In this document: in pieces, positions 39,262 to 51,778 of the stretch
Layout of the letters: each line of letters begins with the position of its first letter
Numbering within the stretch: position 1 is the first letter of the stretch
Assembly: GCA_963277665.1 (NCBI GenBank)
Contig: OY728143.1
Location: 537,326,394 to 537,390,393 of the forward strand
Source: Viscum album
Lineage: Eukaryota > Streptophyta > Magnoliopsida > Santalales > Viscaceae
DNA: 64,000 nt
Reading direction: 5' to 3'
The notes under the pieces: generated by a model
Told to the model about the DNA's origin: nothing
What the model saw: the letters and a program-made list of their open reading frames with translations, nothing else
The model's database searches: none
Program-made: the position numbers and the translations under genes

Positions 39262-40589
39262 TGTAATGTCCTAGATTTTCCATTTAATATTTTTTAATTG
39301 TGTCGAATTTTTAAGAGTCTGCGAAATTTAACGGCGAGTGATTCTGAAGCTCGTTGTTCCCAGAATGAATTTATGAATTTTTTTGGTATGTTTGGTAAAA
39401 ATGCGAGCACGAATCCTAACTAGTAAGCTAGTGATGAAAATTGAAATTTGAGTGCATTGTTGAACTCGTAGTGTCGTGATTCACTTAAGAGAGTCTTTTC
39501 CTCTACTGTAGTGGGTTGAGAGGGAAAGTTGGTTTTTGTAACTATGGAGGTTCATTAATCGCACCAATTAATGTTCCTCTATTAACTATGTGTTCAGAAT
39601 ATAACTCCGTAATACTCTATATTTTTTGTGTCTATGTTATCATTGGAAATGGAGGGGAGGACATTTTAGGATCCCCTTGACGAAGAAGGTATCCATCAAG
39701 AAAGAACCGAAGAATGTCGTTGGAGCGGTATTGTTGGAGGCTTGCTTCAGGATCAACGAACATCGACCCATCTTCAAATGCGGGACACTCTCCAATGACT
39801 CTCAAAGTAGGGGTTTTTCTGTGTTTAAATTTTATAAGTTTTTGAATCTTATACCTTCTTCCTTTATAAGATTCTAACGGAGAGGGAGTGGGCCAAACGA
39901 ACAAGGCCCAATACCTTCTCCTTTTGTTTGTCATTGCATTCATCACGGGTGAATTTTTTGGTAGGGAAAAACCCAAATCTGAGGGTCAAGAAGCCAAAGA
40001 GATGGCCCAGGAAGCCTATTGGTGTGATCTGATGGAGAAACGGACTACCAGAGCTAACCCGGTGCCCCCTTGATGACCTTCAGAGTGGAACTAGTGCGAC
40101 CACACCAGTGAATGATGCCTGCAGGTGATGGTGGTGGCCAGCACCGACTGGCTAGGGTTGAGGCAGCATGTCGTTGCACGCCCCAGGAGGAGGTCGTGAC
40201 ATATGGATGCGCCGGTTAGCAGTGCGACCAACACCGACAGGCCGTGGAGGGGGTGTGGCACCCTATCGCTTGCCGCAGGTGGAGGAGCACGTGGCTCTTC
40301 AGCAGCGGCAATTGAGCTGGGCAGTCGGCACCTGCTGGCTGTGGAGGTGGAGCTGCATGCCATTGCGAGCCGCTGGAGGTGGCTGCAGCTTGAAGCCGTG
40401 TCGGAGGAGGGAACATCTCTCTACGGGTCCCATGGCGACCAGGAAACACCGCATGGTGCCACCACATCGATTCCGAAAGATGAAACATTTGGAAACCAGG
40501 TGGAAAACACCCCCACCCCAGTGCCAGGTAGAGAAGGCCCTGCGCCATTAAGCGGGCTTGCCCCCTGTGGCTGGGCTGCCCCCTCTTAT

Positions 40590-40604
40590 GGGGGGGGGGG
40601 GGGG
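40590..40604 (+). repeat. Poly-G tract (15 G)
   Basis: Uninterrupted run of 15 G in the GC island of the F LTR. The exact length may be affected by sequencing error. Confidence 0.85.
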
Positions 40605-41124
40605 ACAACACCCTCGTGTAGGCTAGGACACACCCTCCTAGGTTCATGGCAGTGTCCCTTGTGGGACGCACCTGGCCTCCCATGGGCCTGGCCCATCGCG
40701 ACCCATCCCAGTCCGGGTGGGGTTGGGTCGGTCCGACTGGGTCAGAGCGGACCCAGACCCTACTAGGCCAAGATTCTCTAAAATTGGCATAACATGAAAT
40801 CCAGATGTCCATTTGATGAACCGTATGCATCACTGTGATCCTTGGAACGACACAGTCCTTTTGGTACACTCCACTCGGATTTTGGAAAATGTTGGAGTAT
40901 GACTGGGTTTGATCGAACCCGAATCCAACTTGTCCCTCTGTAGCAAAACAACTATAACTCACAAACCGAGCATCTGATTGATGCACTGTCTATCACATTC
41001 GAACCCTTATGACAAGGAGGCTTTTTGGGTTACAAATTATTGTATATTAGTGGTGTACATGGTATAACCGATATCTCATGGAAAATGTTCTACATAACTT
41101 GAGCGCACAGGGTGCGAGGAATCC

Positions 41125-41350
41125 TGTGGTTGGTTGTCATAAAGAGGAGAACCTGTGTGGATTAACATCGTAGCGACCCTATATGGATCAACATCATAGA
41201 TAACCGATGTGGACCCGTTTTATAGAGGCCCATTAAGAATTTTCAACTAGAGACCCTGTGTGGATCAACATTGAGTGACCTAGTGTGGATCATCATTTAG
41301 CAACCCTATGTGGATCAACATTTTATCGACCCTGTGTGGATCAATAGTAG
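41125..41350 (+). repeat. Minisatellite in LTR of F
   Basis: About seven imperfect copies of gaccctgtgtggatcaacat, spaced about 28-60 bp apart. Confidence 0.75.
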
Positions 41351-42117
41351 TGTGATCTGACTAGGACTAGCCTTACAATAGCCCATCATGGAACTGTGAA
41401 TTACGTCCAAGACTGGATCTCTAATTGAAAAACATTATTTTTTGTCATTTGTGGAATATCTAAATGGAATAATATGATATAGCTTAATACTAATCGTCTA
41501 TATATATGATCTATTAGTTGTATACATGGTGTGAGATCACTATTTCTTCGTGATTTGTGATTTAGGTCCTTCTTTTAGGTTTTTACTTTTTCGAACTCTG
41601 GGAGATCATCGGGGGTCTCGGGGTCCCTAAAGAGTTTTTTTATACTCACCCCTACATGGGATTCACCCACACCTTATTTTTTCATGTGCAGATGATGGAT
41701 AGATTTGACCCCGGTTTGGGAGCAAGGACTGGAAGACACCGAAAGGTGGACCATTAGACATGACATGCCATAGTGACTACTGACCATGAGTTTTACCTAC
41801 CATTCATGTAGGAACCATGGTAGACGATTTTGAGATATGTTTTTTTGTTGCTATTTCACATTTGGTAGGGCTTTTATTTCATCCCCTTTACTTACATTAC
41901 TCACCTCTATTTTCATTTATTACACATGTTTTTACTAATTCAGTTTTACTACGTTGGTAGTGCTAGTTGTATTCTTAGACTGTGTATTTATAGGTTTAAT
42001 GGAAATGCCTTTCCCTTATTCTGGGATATGTTTTTCGGTGCTAGTCGCCAACCCCTAGCCTTTGGATAATGGACTTGAGATAGTCACGAAACGTGTCCCA
42101 GGCAATGGGTCGTGACA

Positions 42118-43690
42118 ATGTTGTATCAGAGGATTCAGTTCTACCAAAGAAATACGACTTTTCTCTTTCTAATGGAGATATAGTTTTATATTTTTTGAGT
42201 GTGGTTTTACGTTTGGGGAGTCTAGTTTTGGTGCTGCTATTGATGTATCCATACAACAAGACCCAGAATTCTGATTTCTGACTCGTGGCATGAAAAAAAT
42301 GATTGTGTGTGTTTTGGAAATGTTTTTTCTTTGATATCATTTGAGTCATCTCACTAGGTATAAATTTTAATTATTTGACACCCTTTTCATTTTAGGATAC
42401 AACCGAAAAAATAAACAACAAGTATTCCTGATAAATTACACGATTAGAGCCCACCGAGCGATGAGGATTTGTTGAAGGGCCCTATTTTGGCGATAGTACC
42501 ATCGGGTGGTGTACTAGCAGCACCACTACCAATTTACTAGATACATCAACTATACCCACCCTTATATGGTGAAATCCATGTGAGAATGTTGCATGAGTTT
42601 CATTAATAGAGGCCCCTAAGGTTCTGAGGCGAGACAGATCCATAGGCAGCTGAGGATTGGCTGGAGGCTTTGGCGGGTGTTTTTTTCCTAGTTGGTACAC
42701 CAACTGACTAGATTATGATCCTAGCTACCATTCATATCCTAGGAGTAGTAGGGAGATGGTGGAGCCTGACGATCTGAATACATGAGGAGGTGACCCTTAA
42801 CTGTCTAGATTTCGTGGGCCTCATAAGGGAAATGTTAATTCCAGTGACTCTACACTCGGTGCGTATACAGGAGCTGCTACCCTTATAGGATGGTAGTCTG
42901 ACTGTGGGTGGCCAAAAACTCAACGAGGTTCCCCGACCTCTTGTGCTACTCTACTGAAATGGTGAAAAACCCTTTCAACGGGGCCCAAAACATTGAGAAG
43001 GGACATCAATGAGAGATCAGAGCATTGATGGTATCTCTATGTATTCCATCACATGCTGGAGTTCTGGGGAGAGCACTCATGGTGGAGTTTTTACATGCTG
43101 AGTAGACAATGAAAATAAGAACCATCACCGAGCAACATATAGTAGAGTCATCTTGTAGCTTGTAGTAAGTAGATGACACAAAGGAACAAGAGGACCCGAT
43201 AATCTTGTGGAAAACACTGGGACATAGGTTCATATGTGTGAGGCTCATGAGGTAGAGCAGGCTAGTAGCGGAGCAGACAATGCTTCATGGGGGGCGGGCA
43301 GGGTCAAATGGTACGTGACTGCTCGACCAGTCGCACAGACAACTAACAAATGGTCAAGGGACCACTGAGGCCGATGTAGATATTCGAATGGGGAGGTCCA
43401 TAGTTAGTAGGAATATGTGGTAGAGGTGCTGACCGTACAATAGGAATTGGGTGGTGATTCGATGTTCTACAGCCACCAACGCCAGGAGGTCAATCCTGAC
43501 CATAGGGAGCAGGTGGACATGCAGTAGCTCAGTTCTAGGCAGCTGAGGCCAACAACCATGTCACTCCAAATATGATTCTAGGTATGATCTATTTTTACTC
43601 CACATTATCTATAGTACTTGTCAGAAAAGGTTCCATTCACTATTTCATGCCCACGAACCTCATTTGAAGCTCAGAGATTCTTGTGGAGTC
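42118..43690 (+). pseudogene. Primer site, leader and gag remnant of element F
   Basis: Ttgtatcagagg at 42121-42132 abuts the LTR (initiator tRNA-Met type, one base missing). From about 42400 the sequence parallels the gag start of E: gttgaagggccctatttt, then gtaccatcgggtggtgtact, against E ggtgaagggcccctttataa, then gcaccttcaggtggtgtacc. Stops are frequent and no zinc knuckle was identified. The middle and right parts could not be read. Confidence 0.65.
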
Positions 43691-45221
43691 AGTGGCTCGA
43701 TCCTTATGGATAAGGAATTCAACATGAGGGTATTATACGATTACATATTGGTGAAAGTAGTCTGATATTACTCTTGGATGTGAGAGTTTTATGGTATATT
43801 CTTGCGGTGGTGTCGAAGAATTACGATGTCATCTTGGGTATGGACTGGTTATCCATAGTCCATGCTCATATTTACTACATTAGCTGCAATGTGCAGTGTG
43901 TCCATGAGGATGGGACCAGGATTTCCTTCACTGGTGATAAGGAAACCATTACAGAATAGGATGGAATTAACCATATTATTGTGTAGCTAATCACACATCA
44001 TTTGGAATGCCTTACCCTCTGAGATATTTATTTTGAGAGTCTCAACTATCCTGTATTGGTGGACCAATATGTTGTTTTCTTCCCTGATGATGTTCCGGTA
44101 CTACCTAATCCCAGAGAGGTGGACTTATACATCGACCTAAACTCCAGGATGACACATATATATTTACCATCATATTGGATGGCTCCCGCGGATATTCGTC
44201 AGTTTCAGGTAAAACAAGAGGACTTTCAGAGGAAGAGTTTCATAAGGCCCAGCGTTTCTCCATGGGTAGCCCTGATTTTGTTCTCCAAGAATATAGATGG
44301 GAGCTTGAGGCTCTGTGTGGATTATCCGTGAGTGAACCAGGTGACATTGAAGAAAAATTATCTACTTTCGAGTATTGATGATCCTTTCGATCAACTGTAG
44401 GGAGTTCATTGTTTTTCAAATATAGTCCTCAAATCAGGTCATCATCATCTCAGGGTACGAGATGAGGATCTGATGAAGAAAACCTTTAGATGTGAGTATG
44501 GTCACTATGAGTTCGTGGTATTGACATTCGGTGTGACCAACTCCCCTACAAAATTCATGGGTATCATGAACAGGATCTTTCAGCCAAACCTCGATCACTT
44601 TGTGGTGGTCTTCATTGAAGACATCGTGGTGTACTCTACGAAGGAGGAGGATCATGCCTACCATCTGCATATAGTTTTGGATACACTCTAAGAGCACCGG
44701 ATTTATGGTAAGATATTTAAGTGGATTTTATGGATAATGGAGGTCTACATTCTAGAACAAGTTATCATGGAGGCTGGAGTTTCAGTGGATCTGAAGAAGA
44801 TAGATATTGTGCTTTCTTGGGAGCCACCCATGAGTGTCATCGAGGTGTAGAGTTTCCTGGGGTTGTATGGGTACTACCAGTGATTTTTACCTGATATTTC
44901 CAAATTTGTGGCAACCTTTTCAGCTTTTATGAAGTGGGGAAAACAATTTGTATGGATGAAAATATGACAGTTGAGTTTTCAAGAGTGGAGGTAGTGACTA
45001 ACAAGTGCAACCATATTGAGGAAACCATAAGAAGGCGTTGGGTATGTAATCTACTGTGAGGCATCAGATACTAGACATGGATGTGTCCTGATACTGGAGA
45101 AAGGAGCGGTCACTTATGGCTCATTATAGCATAGACAACATGAGTAGAACTATGCTACAAATGAACTGGAGTTATTAAAAGTAGTCTTCGACTTGAAATT
45201 GTAGCACCACTACTTGATGGG
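43691..45221 (+). pseudogene. Pol remnant of element F (protease, reverse transcriptase, RNase H)
   Basis: The open piece 43774-43959 contains [17 protein letters not shown], the protease flap/end region. 44056-44331 holds the protease-RT linker and RT start (SYWMAPADIRQF, FIRPSVSPW, LRLCVDYP). 44473-44691 holds YGHYEFVVLTFGVTNSP and FIEDIVVYS, where the catalytic pair is changed from Asp-Asp to Glu-Asp. RNase H traces at about 45050-45220 read YCEASDTRHGCVL and NELELLKVVFDLKL. The frame changes between pieces. The sequence stops at HHYLMG, where G has inserted. Confidence 0.85.
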
Positions 45222-48200
45222 TTTAACACCCAGACCCTGGTTACCAAGAGTCGGTGCATTATTACATAACATTGACATGATCGCAATGAAATCATGTCCT
45301 GAATGACTGATCAGTTTAGTATTATTGGAAACAATATTTATACAGAAGTTCAACTATTTAACTGGAAAATAAATACAACATTGATTTATTCAATTAGAAA
45401 CATCCAAGCCTCGTAGATTATGCCTGAAAGTCACTCATAAATAACTTATTCATATCCTGGGAAAATGAAACAAAGAAATGGGTGAGCTCAAAAGCTTATT
45501 AAGGGTAAGCAATACAATAGAAGATAAGATAAATATTAAGCATGGCGAATAATTGAAAACACATGCCTTTACCAATAATAAATATTATCATTTTCATGGC
45601 AGGAATATGAGATGAGAAAATAATGCCATTATAACACATAATCATGTGTATTCTACTAGTCGAATGACCACATGAACCATCAAAATTATTTTCATAATGT
45701 GGGAATGTATATTTACAGACATTCTGAAACATTTTTTCAAAGCCTCCTCCAAGATGTCTAAAAATGAATAAGGCATCAGACGAAACCATATATCATATTG
45801 GGAACGACATCAACCAATTCCACATCTAGTTGTCTCATGAGACATATCGATGCATCAAGGAGCTATAGCGGGCTCCACCCATCACTTACTAAGTCCAATA
45901 CATTTCTCATATAAAAAGTTTTAAATATAACAATAAAATTTATATTAAAAGTATCAAACGAAATGTCAATATTATAACCATAAAAATGAATGTTATAAAA
46001 ATTACACATCCACAGTCAAACATATCACAAAAACTTCTATATAATATGGATGATTTTTATCATAATGAATCGACTTCAAACAATTATAAAATCAATCAAT
46101 GTATGTTGACATAGATTAAATAAATACTATTTGAGAGAAATATATCATTATTTTTTTGAAATCATTTAAAGATACATAATTATAATAGAAAACAATTATT
46201 TTGAAATATTATTATAAGCTTGTAAGGGAATCATTGACAATGTTATAACTACAGAGAATAACAACACCTACCATATAAGTTAAAAAAACATTCTTACCTT
46301 AATTTTGTCAAAAAGGTCGTAATGTATCTTTATTGAAAAGATACCGAAAGATTCTTTTGAAAACATATAAGTTCAAATAATGGTATAAATAACTTTAATC
46401 AATTGTCTAGTAAGGAGTAAAAATGTTTTGAAAAACATTTTTAAAAAAGAGGGGTGGGGAAGATAAAGATGTCCCAATAGATACTTATGTAAACACAACA
46501 TATGATATTAAAGAGATAGTGAAATTAACCCTTATACTTTACTATTCTCTTGTCGAGGGATAATTAACCTACTGTATAACAGTGAAATAATTTTTATTAA
46601 ATTATACAAAAACCATATGCATTAATATGATATCATATATGATCTTTTAATATGGATTTGTTAATAATATTATAGTATTATCTTCGTTTCAGGTGTAAAT
46701 TTATTCATTTTCCTTTACATGTATTGTTATTTAAGTAATGTCTGTTATGTATAGGGTGTATCTTAATGATATTCAGAATGATATTATGTCTTTAAAAATT
46801 ATTTTTAATCATCAAATGAAAATTATTTTTGAATGGATGTGACCGGGAATTAATCCTATCGTGTACATTGAGATGGTAATCCATACGTACACACGAGGGA
46901 CAATATCATTCTTTTGATATTAAAATGATATATAATTTCATGGTTTATAATATATACCAAATCATTATAATTTTATATTTATTATTTACCTCAATTATAC
47001 ATCATTATTATACCCATCCAAATAGTAATGTATTGAATAACAACTACACCAGGACGTGGAGACAATATGCCGCACCTATGCACGTACGGTGAAATGTCAT
47101 TAAAAGGATGGATATAAAAATTAATATATTTTTACAATAATTATAATAACATCACATTATATAGAATATTCTAGAGTTATTATTTTATAATGGAAACAAC
47201 AAGGAATGAAGAATAGGATGAAGAAAAAACCTGAAAGAGGTGATGAAATAATTACCTTTTCTTCGGGTTCTTCCTTTTCATTTGATCAAAATGCTACTTA
47301 GGTTAGCTTTTGGACTGATGGAATGCCTCTATGATTAAGGGATAATAGTGGAGAGGATATTTGGGTAGGTTTTGGTTGAAAAATATTGTCTTTTAAGGTG
47401 TGAATTTGAGAGAATGAGAAGTTTCCCTTTATAAGTTGGGCGAGGGGTACCTTAGGAAATGATTGAAATATAATTTTATATTAAAATAAATTTCGGTTTA
47501 TAATGGCTCCAAAATAAATTATTTAAAGTATAAGGTGGGTATGGTCGGAAAAACACTCAAAAAATAGGTTTTAGATAGGTATGGGTTACTATATTAACCA
47601 TATTTTGTAGATTTTACTCTTAGGTAAATTGTTTGACATTTTCCATGCCTCTTTGTATTTTTATATTATATGGTTAATAAACATACTATAAACTTATAAG
47701 AGAATCACAAGTGGTTCATTAATGACATATATAAATGCATTTACTATTTTTTCTGATCCTTATATTTTAGGAATATAATACCATTAAAAATATAATATTT
47801 GTTTTAAAAACACTTTTATGTCAATTTTGACACTATTTGGTATTTTGTTTTATCTAAATTACTAAAAACATTATTACTTCAAAAAAAATTCATTTAATCG
47901 ACCATGAAATGTTATATTAACCTAGAAAATTATTTTCATTCAAAAAATGAATCAAATTTCATCTATTTGGTATTTATAATATCAATTATTTTAATATTTC
48001 ATTAATACGGTAACTACTGCATCATCATTGTGTCAAAAATAAATTAATCAATTTAATGTCTAAAATTTATAAATAAAATACCATTATATTGTAAATAGAT
48101 TTATGTTTCTAATGTATATATATACTATAATTTATCGTATGTATACCTCTATATTAAAAATGGTTTAGTTATTAAAAATTTATTGTAACACTTTTAACTG

Positions 48201-48975
48201 TTATTTGAATTAAATAATAATAAATGTCCTAATCTAATACAAGTGGACCTAAAGGTTCATATTTTATTCCTAAGGTTCCCTTTGTTCTAATAACACTTAT
48301 CCAATAGAATTTCGACATGTTTTAGGGTAATTATAATATCATTTTTACTTTTTGATTACCCTATTGACTTTTAACAGCGGTAAAAAAATGTCAAAAATTA
48401 CAATTCACCAAAAATTATTTTCATATCATTGAACCACATTTTACTTACTGATATCAACCCTTTCTTTCTAATTTTCTAAATTCAACTCACAGAAGTGGTA
48501 AAATTATGTTTTATGTAAATTTACAAATTCTCCTAGGAGGTGGGTAAAAATCGGTAAAAAGTTCAACAATATTTATATATATATAAAATTATTATAAACT
48601 GAATATAATGAATTACATTGAACATATATAGGTTTTATATATATATTTTGACCTAAAATAGATTTAAATAAATTAAATAATTATTTAAATAAAAATTTGG
48701 TTTCAAAAAATAACTTAGTGTTTTCAATATTACTCAAATTTGGAAAGTTATCCGGAAAATACCGAAAATTAACCCTAAACTAAATTTGATATTCCAAATC
48801 CAAAAATGAAGTCCATTTTGATTGATAAAATTTATAAAATTTCAAAAAGTGTGTATTACTATTCATAATGGCTATTTTGATTGGTTGTGGTGTGTTAGAA
48901 CTCAATGTTGCGTACAAATTCAAGCTATTTACTTATTCAAAGGGAAACGCACCGAAGAAGATTGGGGTGTCACAT
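45222..48975 (-). repeat. 3' LTR of element G (3754 bp)
   Basis: Starts tttaacacccagaccctgg and ends ttggggtgtcaca on the plus strand, matching the ends of A and H. Gggtgagctcaaa at about 45481 matches the H LTR (ggtgagctcaaatgctcagc). It carries the palindrome block (tgtctcatgagaca, 45831-45844) and two dyad cassettes (46861-46905 and 47054-47090). ORFs inside (such as 45499-45789) are not shared with related LTRs. Confidence 0.85.
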
Positions 48976-51778
48976 TCTCCTCTCCTTCAAAAAATATTGT
49001 CCTCGAAATTTCTATAATGTTACAACATAAAATGATTCGGGTGTTTATTCATCAAAAGTTCCTCAGGATTCCACGTTGCCTCTTCCATTTTATGGTTTCT
49101 TCATAGAACTTTTACCAGATGAGTCATCCAGTTTCTCTACACTCATTCTCTTATATGAAGAATGTTGAGAGGCTCTTCACAATAAGACAGATTGGGTTCC
49201 AGTTCTAATCCTCATAGGTGAGAAAATTCATTGTGTCAGGCATGTATTTTCTCAAAAATGTTACATGGATACCATCATGAAATTTGGAGAGGCTTGGCGG
49301 CTTTTCCAATCATTAAGCTATAGTCCCAATGAATTTTAGAACTTCGAAAGGTCCTACGTACCTGGTACTTAATTTAACCTTCTTACCGAATAGTATAACT
49401 CCCTTCCATGGGATACCTTTAGGAAAACATGATCTCATACCGGAAATTCGAAATCCTTCCTTTGGTTATTAGAATAGCTCTTCTGCCTACATTGATATTC
49501 TTTGACGTGGGTTTCGATAACCTTCACCTTCTCCATCGTTTTCTCCACTTGTTTTGGGCCTACAATTTTTCTTTCACCTACATCATCCCAATGGGTTGGT
49601 GTATGACATTTCATTCCCTATAACGCTTCATGTGGTACCATATGAATACTTGAATGGAAGCTATTGTTATAGGAAAATTCTACCATAGGTAAATATTGAT
49701 CCCACATACCATGAAAGTCAATAAAGAAAGTTCTCAACATTTCTTCTATGGTTGGAATAGTTCATTCTGATTGTCCATCAGTTTTATTGTTGTAGGTGGT
49801 GCTCAAAAGAATTTCTATATCAAGGGATTTTTGAAAACTTGTTTAGAATCATGATGTAAAATGGGGATCAAAATTAGAAGCAATCGACAGGGGTACTCCA
49901 TGAATTCTTAAACATCATTAATAAACATTCGTGCCAAACATTCAAGTGGTAAATCATCACTTATAGAATGAAAAGGTGCTGACTTGGTGAGTCGATCAAC
50001 AATGACCCATATTGCATCATTCCTTCTATGAGTCTTTGGTAGTCCCATGATAATGTCCATCGAAATGTTATCCCATTTCCACTTAGTCATGGGAAGAGGT
50101 TTCAAAACTCATATAGGTTGATTCCTTCCATCTTTAACTTGTTGAAAAATCATACATATTGACACAAAATCAGCAATATCCATCTTCATGTTGTCCCAAA
50201 AAAACTTTTCCTCCAAATCTCTATACATCATAGTGGTAACAGGGTGTATAGAGAAATTGGAGCTATGAGAATCATCTAACAATTCCCTTTTATGATCAGG
50301 TATATTGGGAACACAAAGACTCTTCCAAAATATTAAAATTCCATCTTCATATACAAAGTTGATCATTCTCCCATCATTCACCGAAGTAATATTCTTTTGA
50401 AATTTCACATCATAAGCATGAGTAAGTTTTTTTAAGTTAAGGTAATGATGGTTTGGAAACTATTTAAAAAATAATTGATGTTTCATCTTCCATGGTTACT
50501 CCCATATCCATCTTTAGTAGATCCATGAATATATGTTCCTTTTCAACTGCCATCTTGTTCAAAACTCCTTGATCCTTTCTGTTCAAAGAATCTGCCTTGT
50601 TATTTTCCTTCCTCGAGAGGTAGTGTATAGTGAAATATCAATCCTTGAGTAGTTCAATCAATCTCCTTTCCCTCATGTTGAGTTCATTCTATGAGAAAAT
50701 ATACTTCAAACTCTTCTGATTGGTATATATTTCACATTTTTCACCATAGATATAATGTCTCCATATATTCAAAGAAAATATTACAGCTTCTAACCCAAGA
50801 TCATGATTAGGATAGTTTTTCTCATAAATTTTTATCTGGTGTGATGAACAATAAATAAAACTATCCTTCTACATAATGACACAACCTAGTTCTTTCTTTG
50901 ATGCATCAATATCAATAAGAAACCCATCATTCCCTGATGGTAGAGTCAATATATGAGTATTGACTAATATTCACTTAAATTCGTAAAAACATTTTCACAC
51001 TCTTCTTTCCCAACATATTTAACCCTATTATGTGTGAGATTCATTAATGGGTTAGCTAGTCAGGAAAAATTCTGGACAAAACACCGATAATAACCTCATA
51101 AACCAATAAAACTGCCTACCTCAGTTATAGTCTTTGCTAATAGCCATTATTGGATTGCCTTAGTCTTAGAAGGATCAACAATAATTCCATACTTAGACTT
51201 AATATGGCCCCAAAAATAAATCTCCTAAAGTCAAAATTCACACTTGCTAAACTTCCCATATAATTCATGTCTTCTAAGAGTCTTTAGAACAATGCGCAAG
51301 TGATTTTCATGATCTTAGTTTCTTTTGGAGTGTAGAAAAATATCATCAGTAAATACCACTAAGAAGTCATCAAGATATTCCTTGAAAACTCTATTCATTA
51401 GATTCATGAAGACAGAGGGTGGATTAGTCAATCCAAAAGGCATTACTGTATACTCGTAATGCCCGTTCCTGGTTCGAAATGTTGTTTTCAGAATGTGTTC
51501 CTTCTTCACACACAACTAATGATATCCAGATCGATGGTCAATCTATGAAAAGTATTGAGCTCCATGTACTTGGTTGAATAACTCATCAATGAGAGGTAGG
51601 GGATACTTGTTCTTATTTATTATATCTTTGATCTAGTAGTATTCAATGCACAACCACATAGATTAATCATTCTTCATAACCAAAAGAACAAGGGCTTCCC
51701 ATGGAGAAAAAATATGGTGAATAAATACCTTTTTACTCAATTCCTCTAGTAATTTCATTAGTTCCACTAATTCAATAG
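48976..51778 (-). pseudogene. Pol of element G, 3' part (RT to chromodomain), decayed
   Basis: The polypurine tract (minus gaaggagaggagaa) abuts the LTR. Going upstream along the element: chromodomain traces at about 49090-49260, and an integrase core at 49908-50105 ([28 protein letters not shown]). The zinc-binding part at 50109-50408 reads SSNFSIHPVTTMMYRDLEE, and its second Cys pair reads CMIF instead of C-x2-C. RNase H traces lie at about 50640-50930, and RT at 51315-51515 reads YGHYEY-like, [24 protein letters not shown] (TDD instead of IDD). Stops and shifts separate them. The RT start is at 63720-64000, beyond element H. Confidence 0.9.
51774..51778. repeat. Target-site duplication of element H, left copy (aatag)
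   Basis: Aatag here and catag at 63720-63724: four of five bases agree. The G pol frame is continuous across the site if one copy is ignored (PYRMD on the right side, then IELVEL on the left), which supports the boundaries. Confidence 0.8.

Larger units (their letters stand above)
39262..42117 (+). repeat. 5' LTR of element F (2856 bp)
   Basis: Starts tgtaatgtcctagatttt and ends gggtcgtgaca. It shares with E the block near 39330 (acggcgagtgattctgaagc), a GC-rich island (about 40080-40780), two about-170-bp units (from about 40787 and 40955), a minisatellite, and gtgctagtcgcca near the end. Frames up to 256 codons in the GC island (for example 40216-40986 minus, 40203-40766 plus) overlap on both strands and are not treated as genes. 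Confidence 0.85.
39262..45221 (+). mobile_element. Element F: 5' part of a decayed chromovirus, cut by G
   Basis: LTR (39262-42117), primer site, gag, protease, reverse transcriptase and the start of RNase H on the plus strand. At 45221/45222 the RNase H sequence is broken by the LTR of G. The remainder lies beyond the window. The LTR is related to that of E. Confidence 0.85.

Noticed and set aside
40091..40986. Frames of up to 256 codons in the F LTR as possible host genes
   Set aside because: They overlap one another on both strands, lie wholly inside the LTR, include a poly-G tract and show no recognisable domain.
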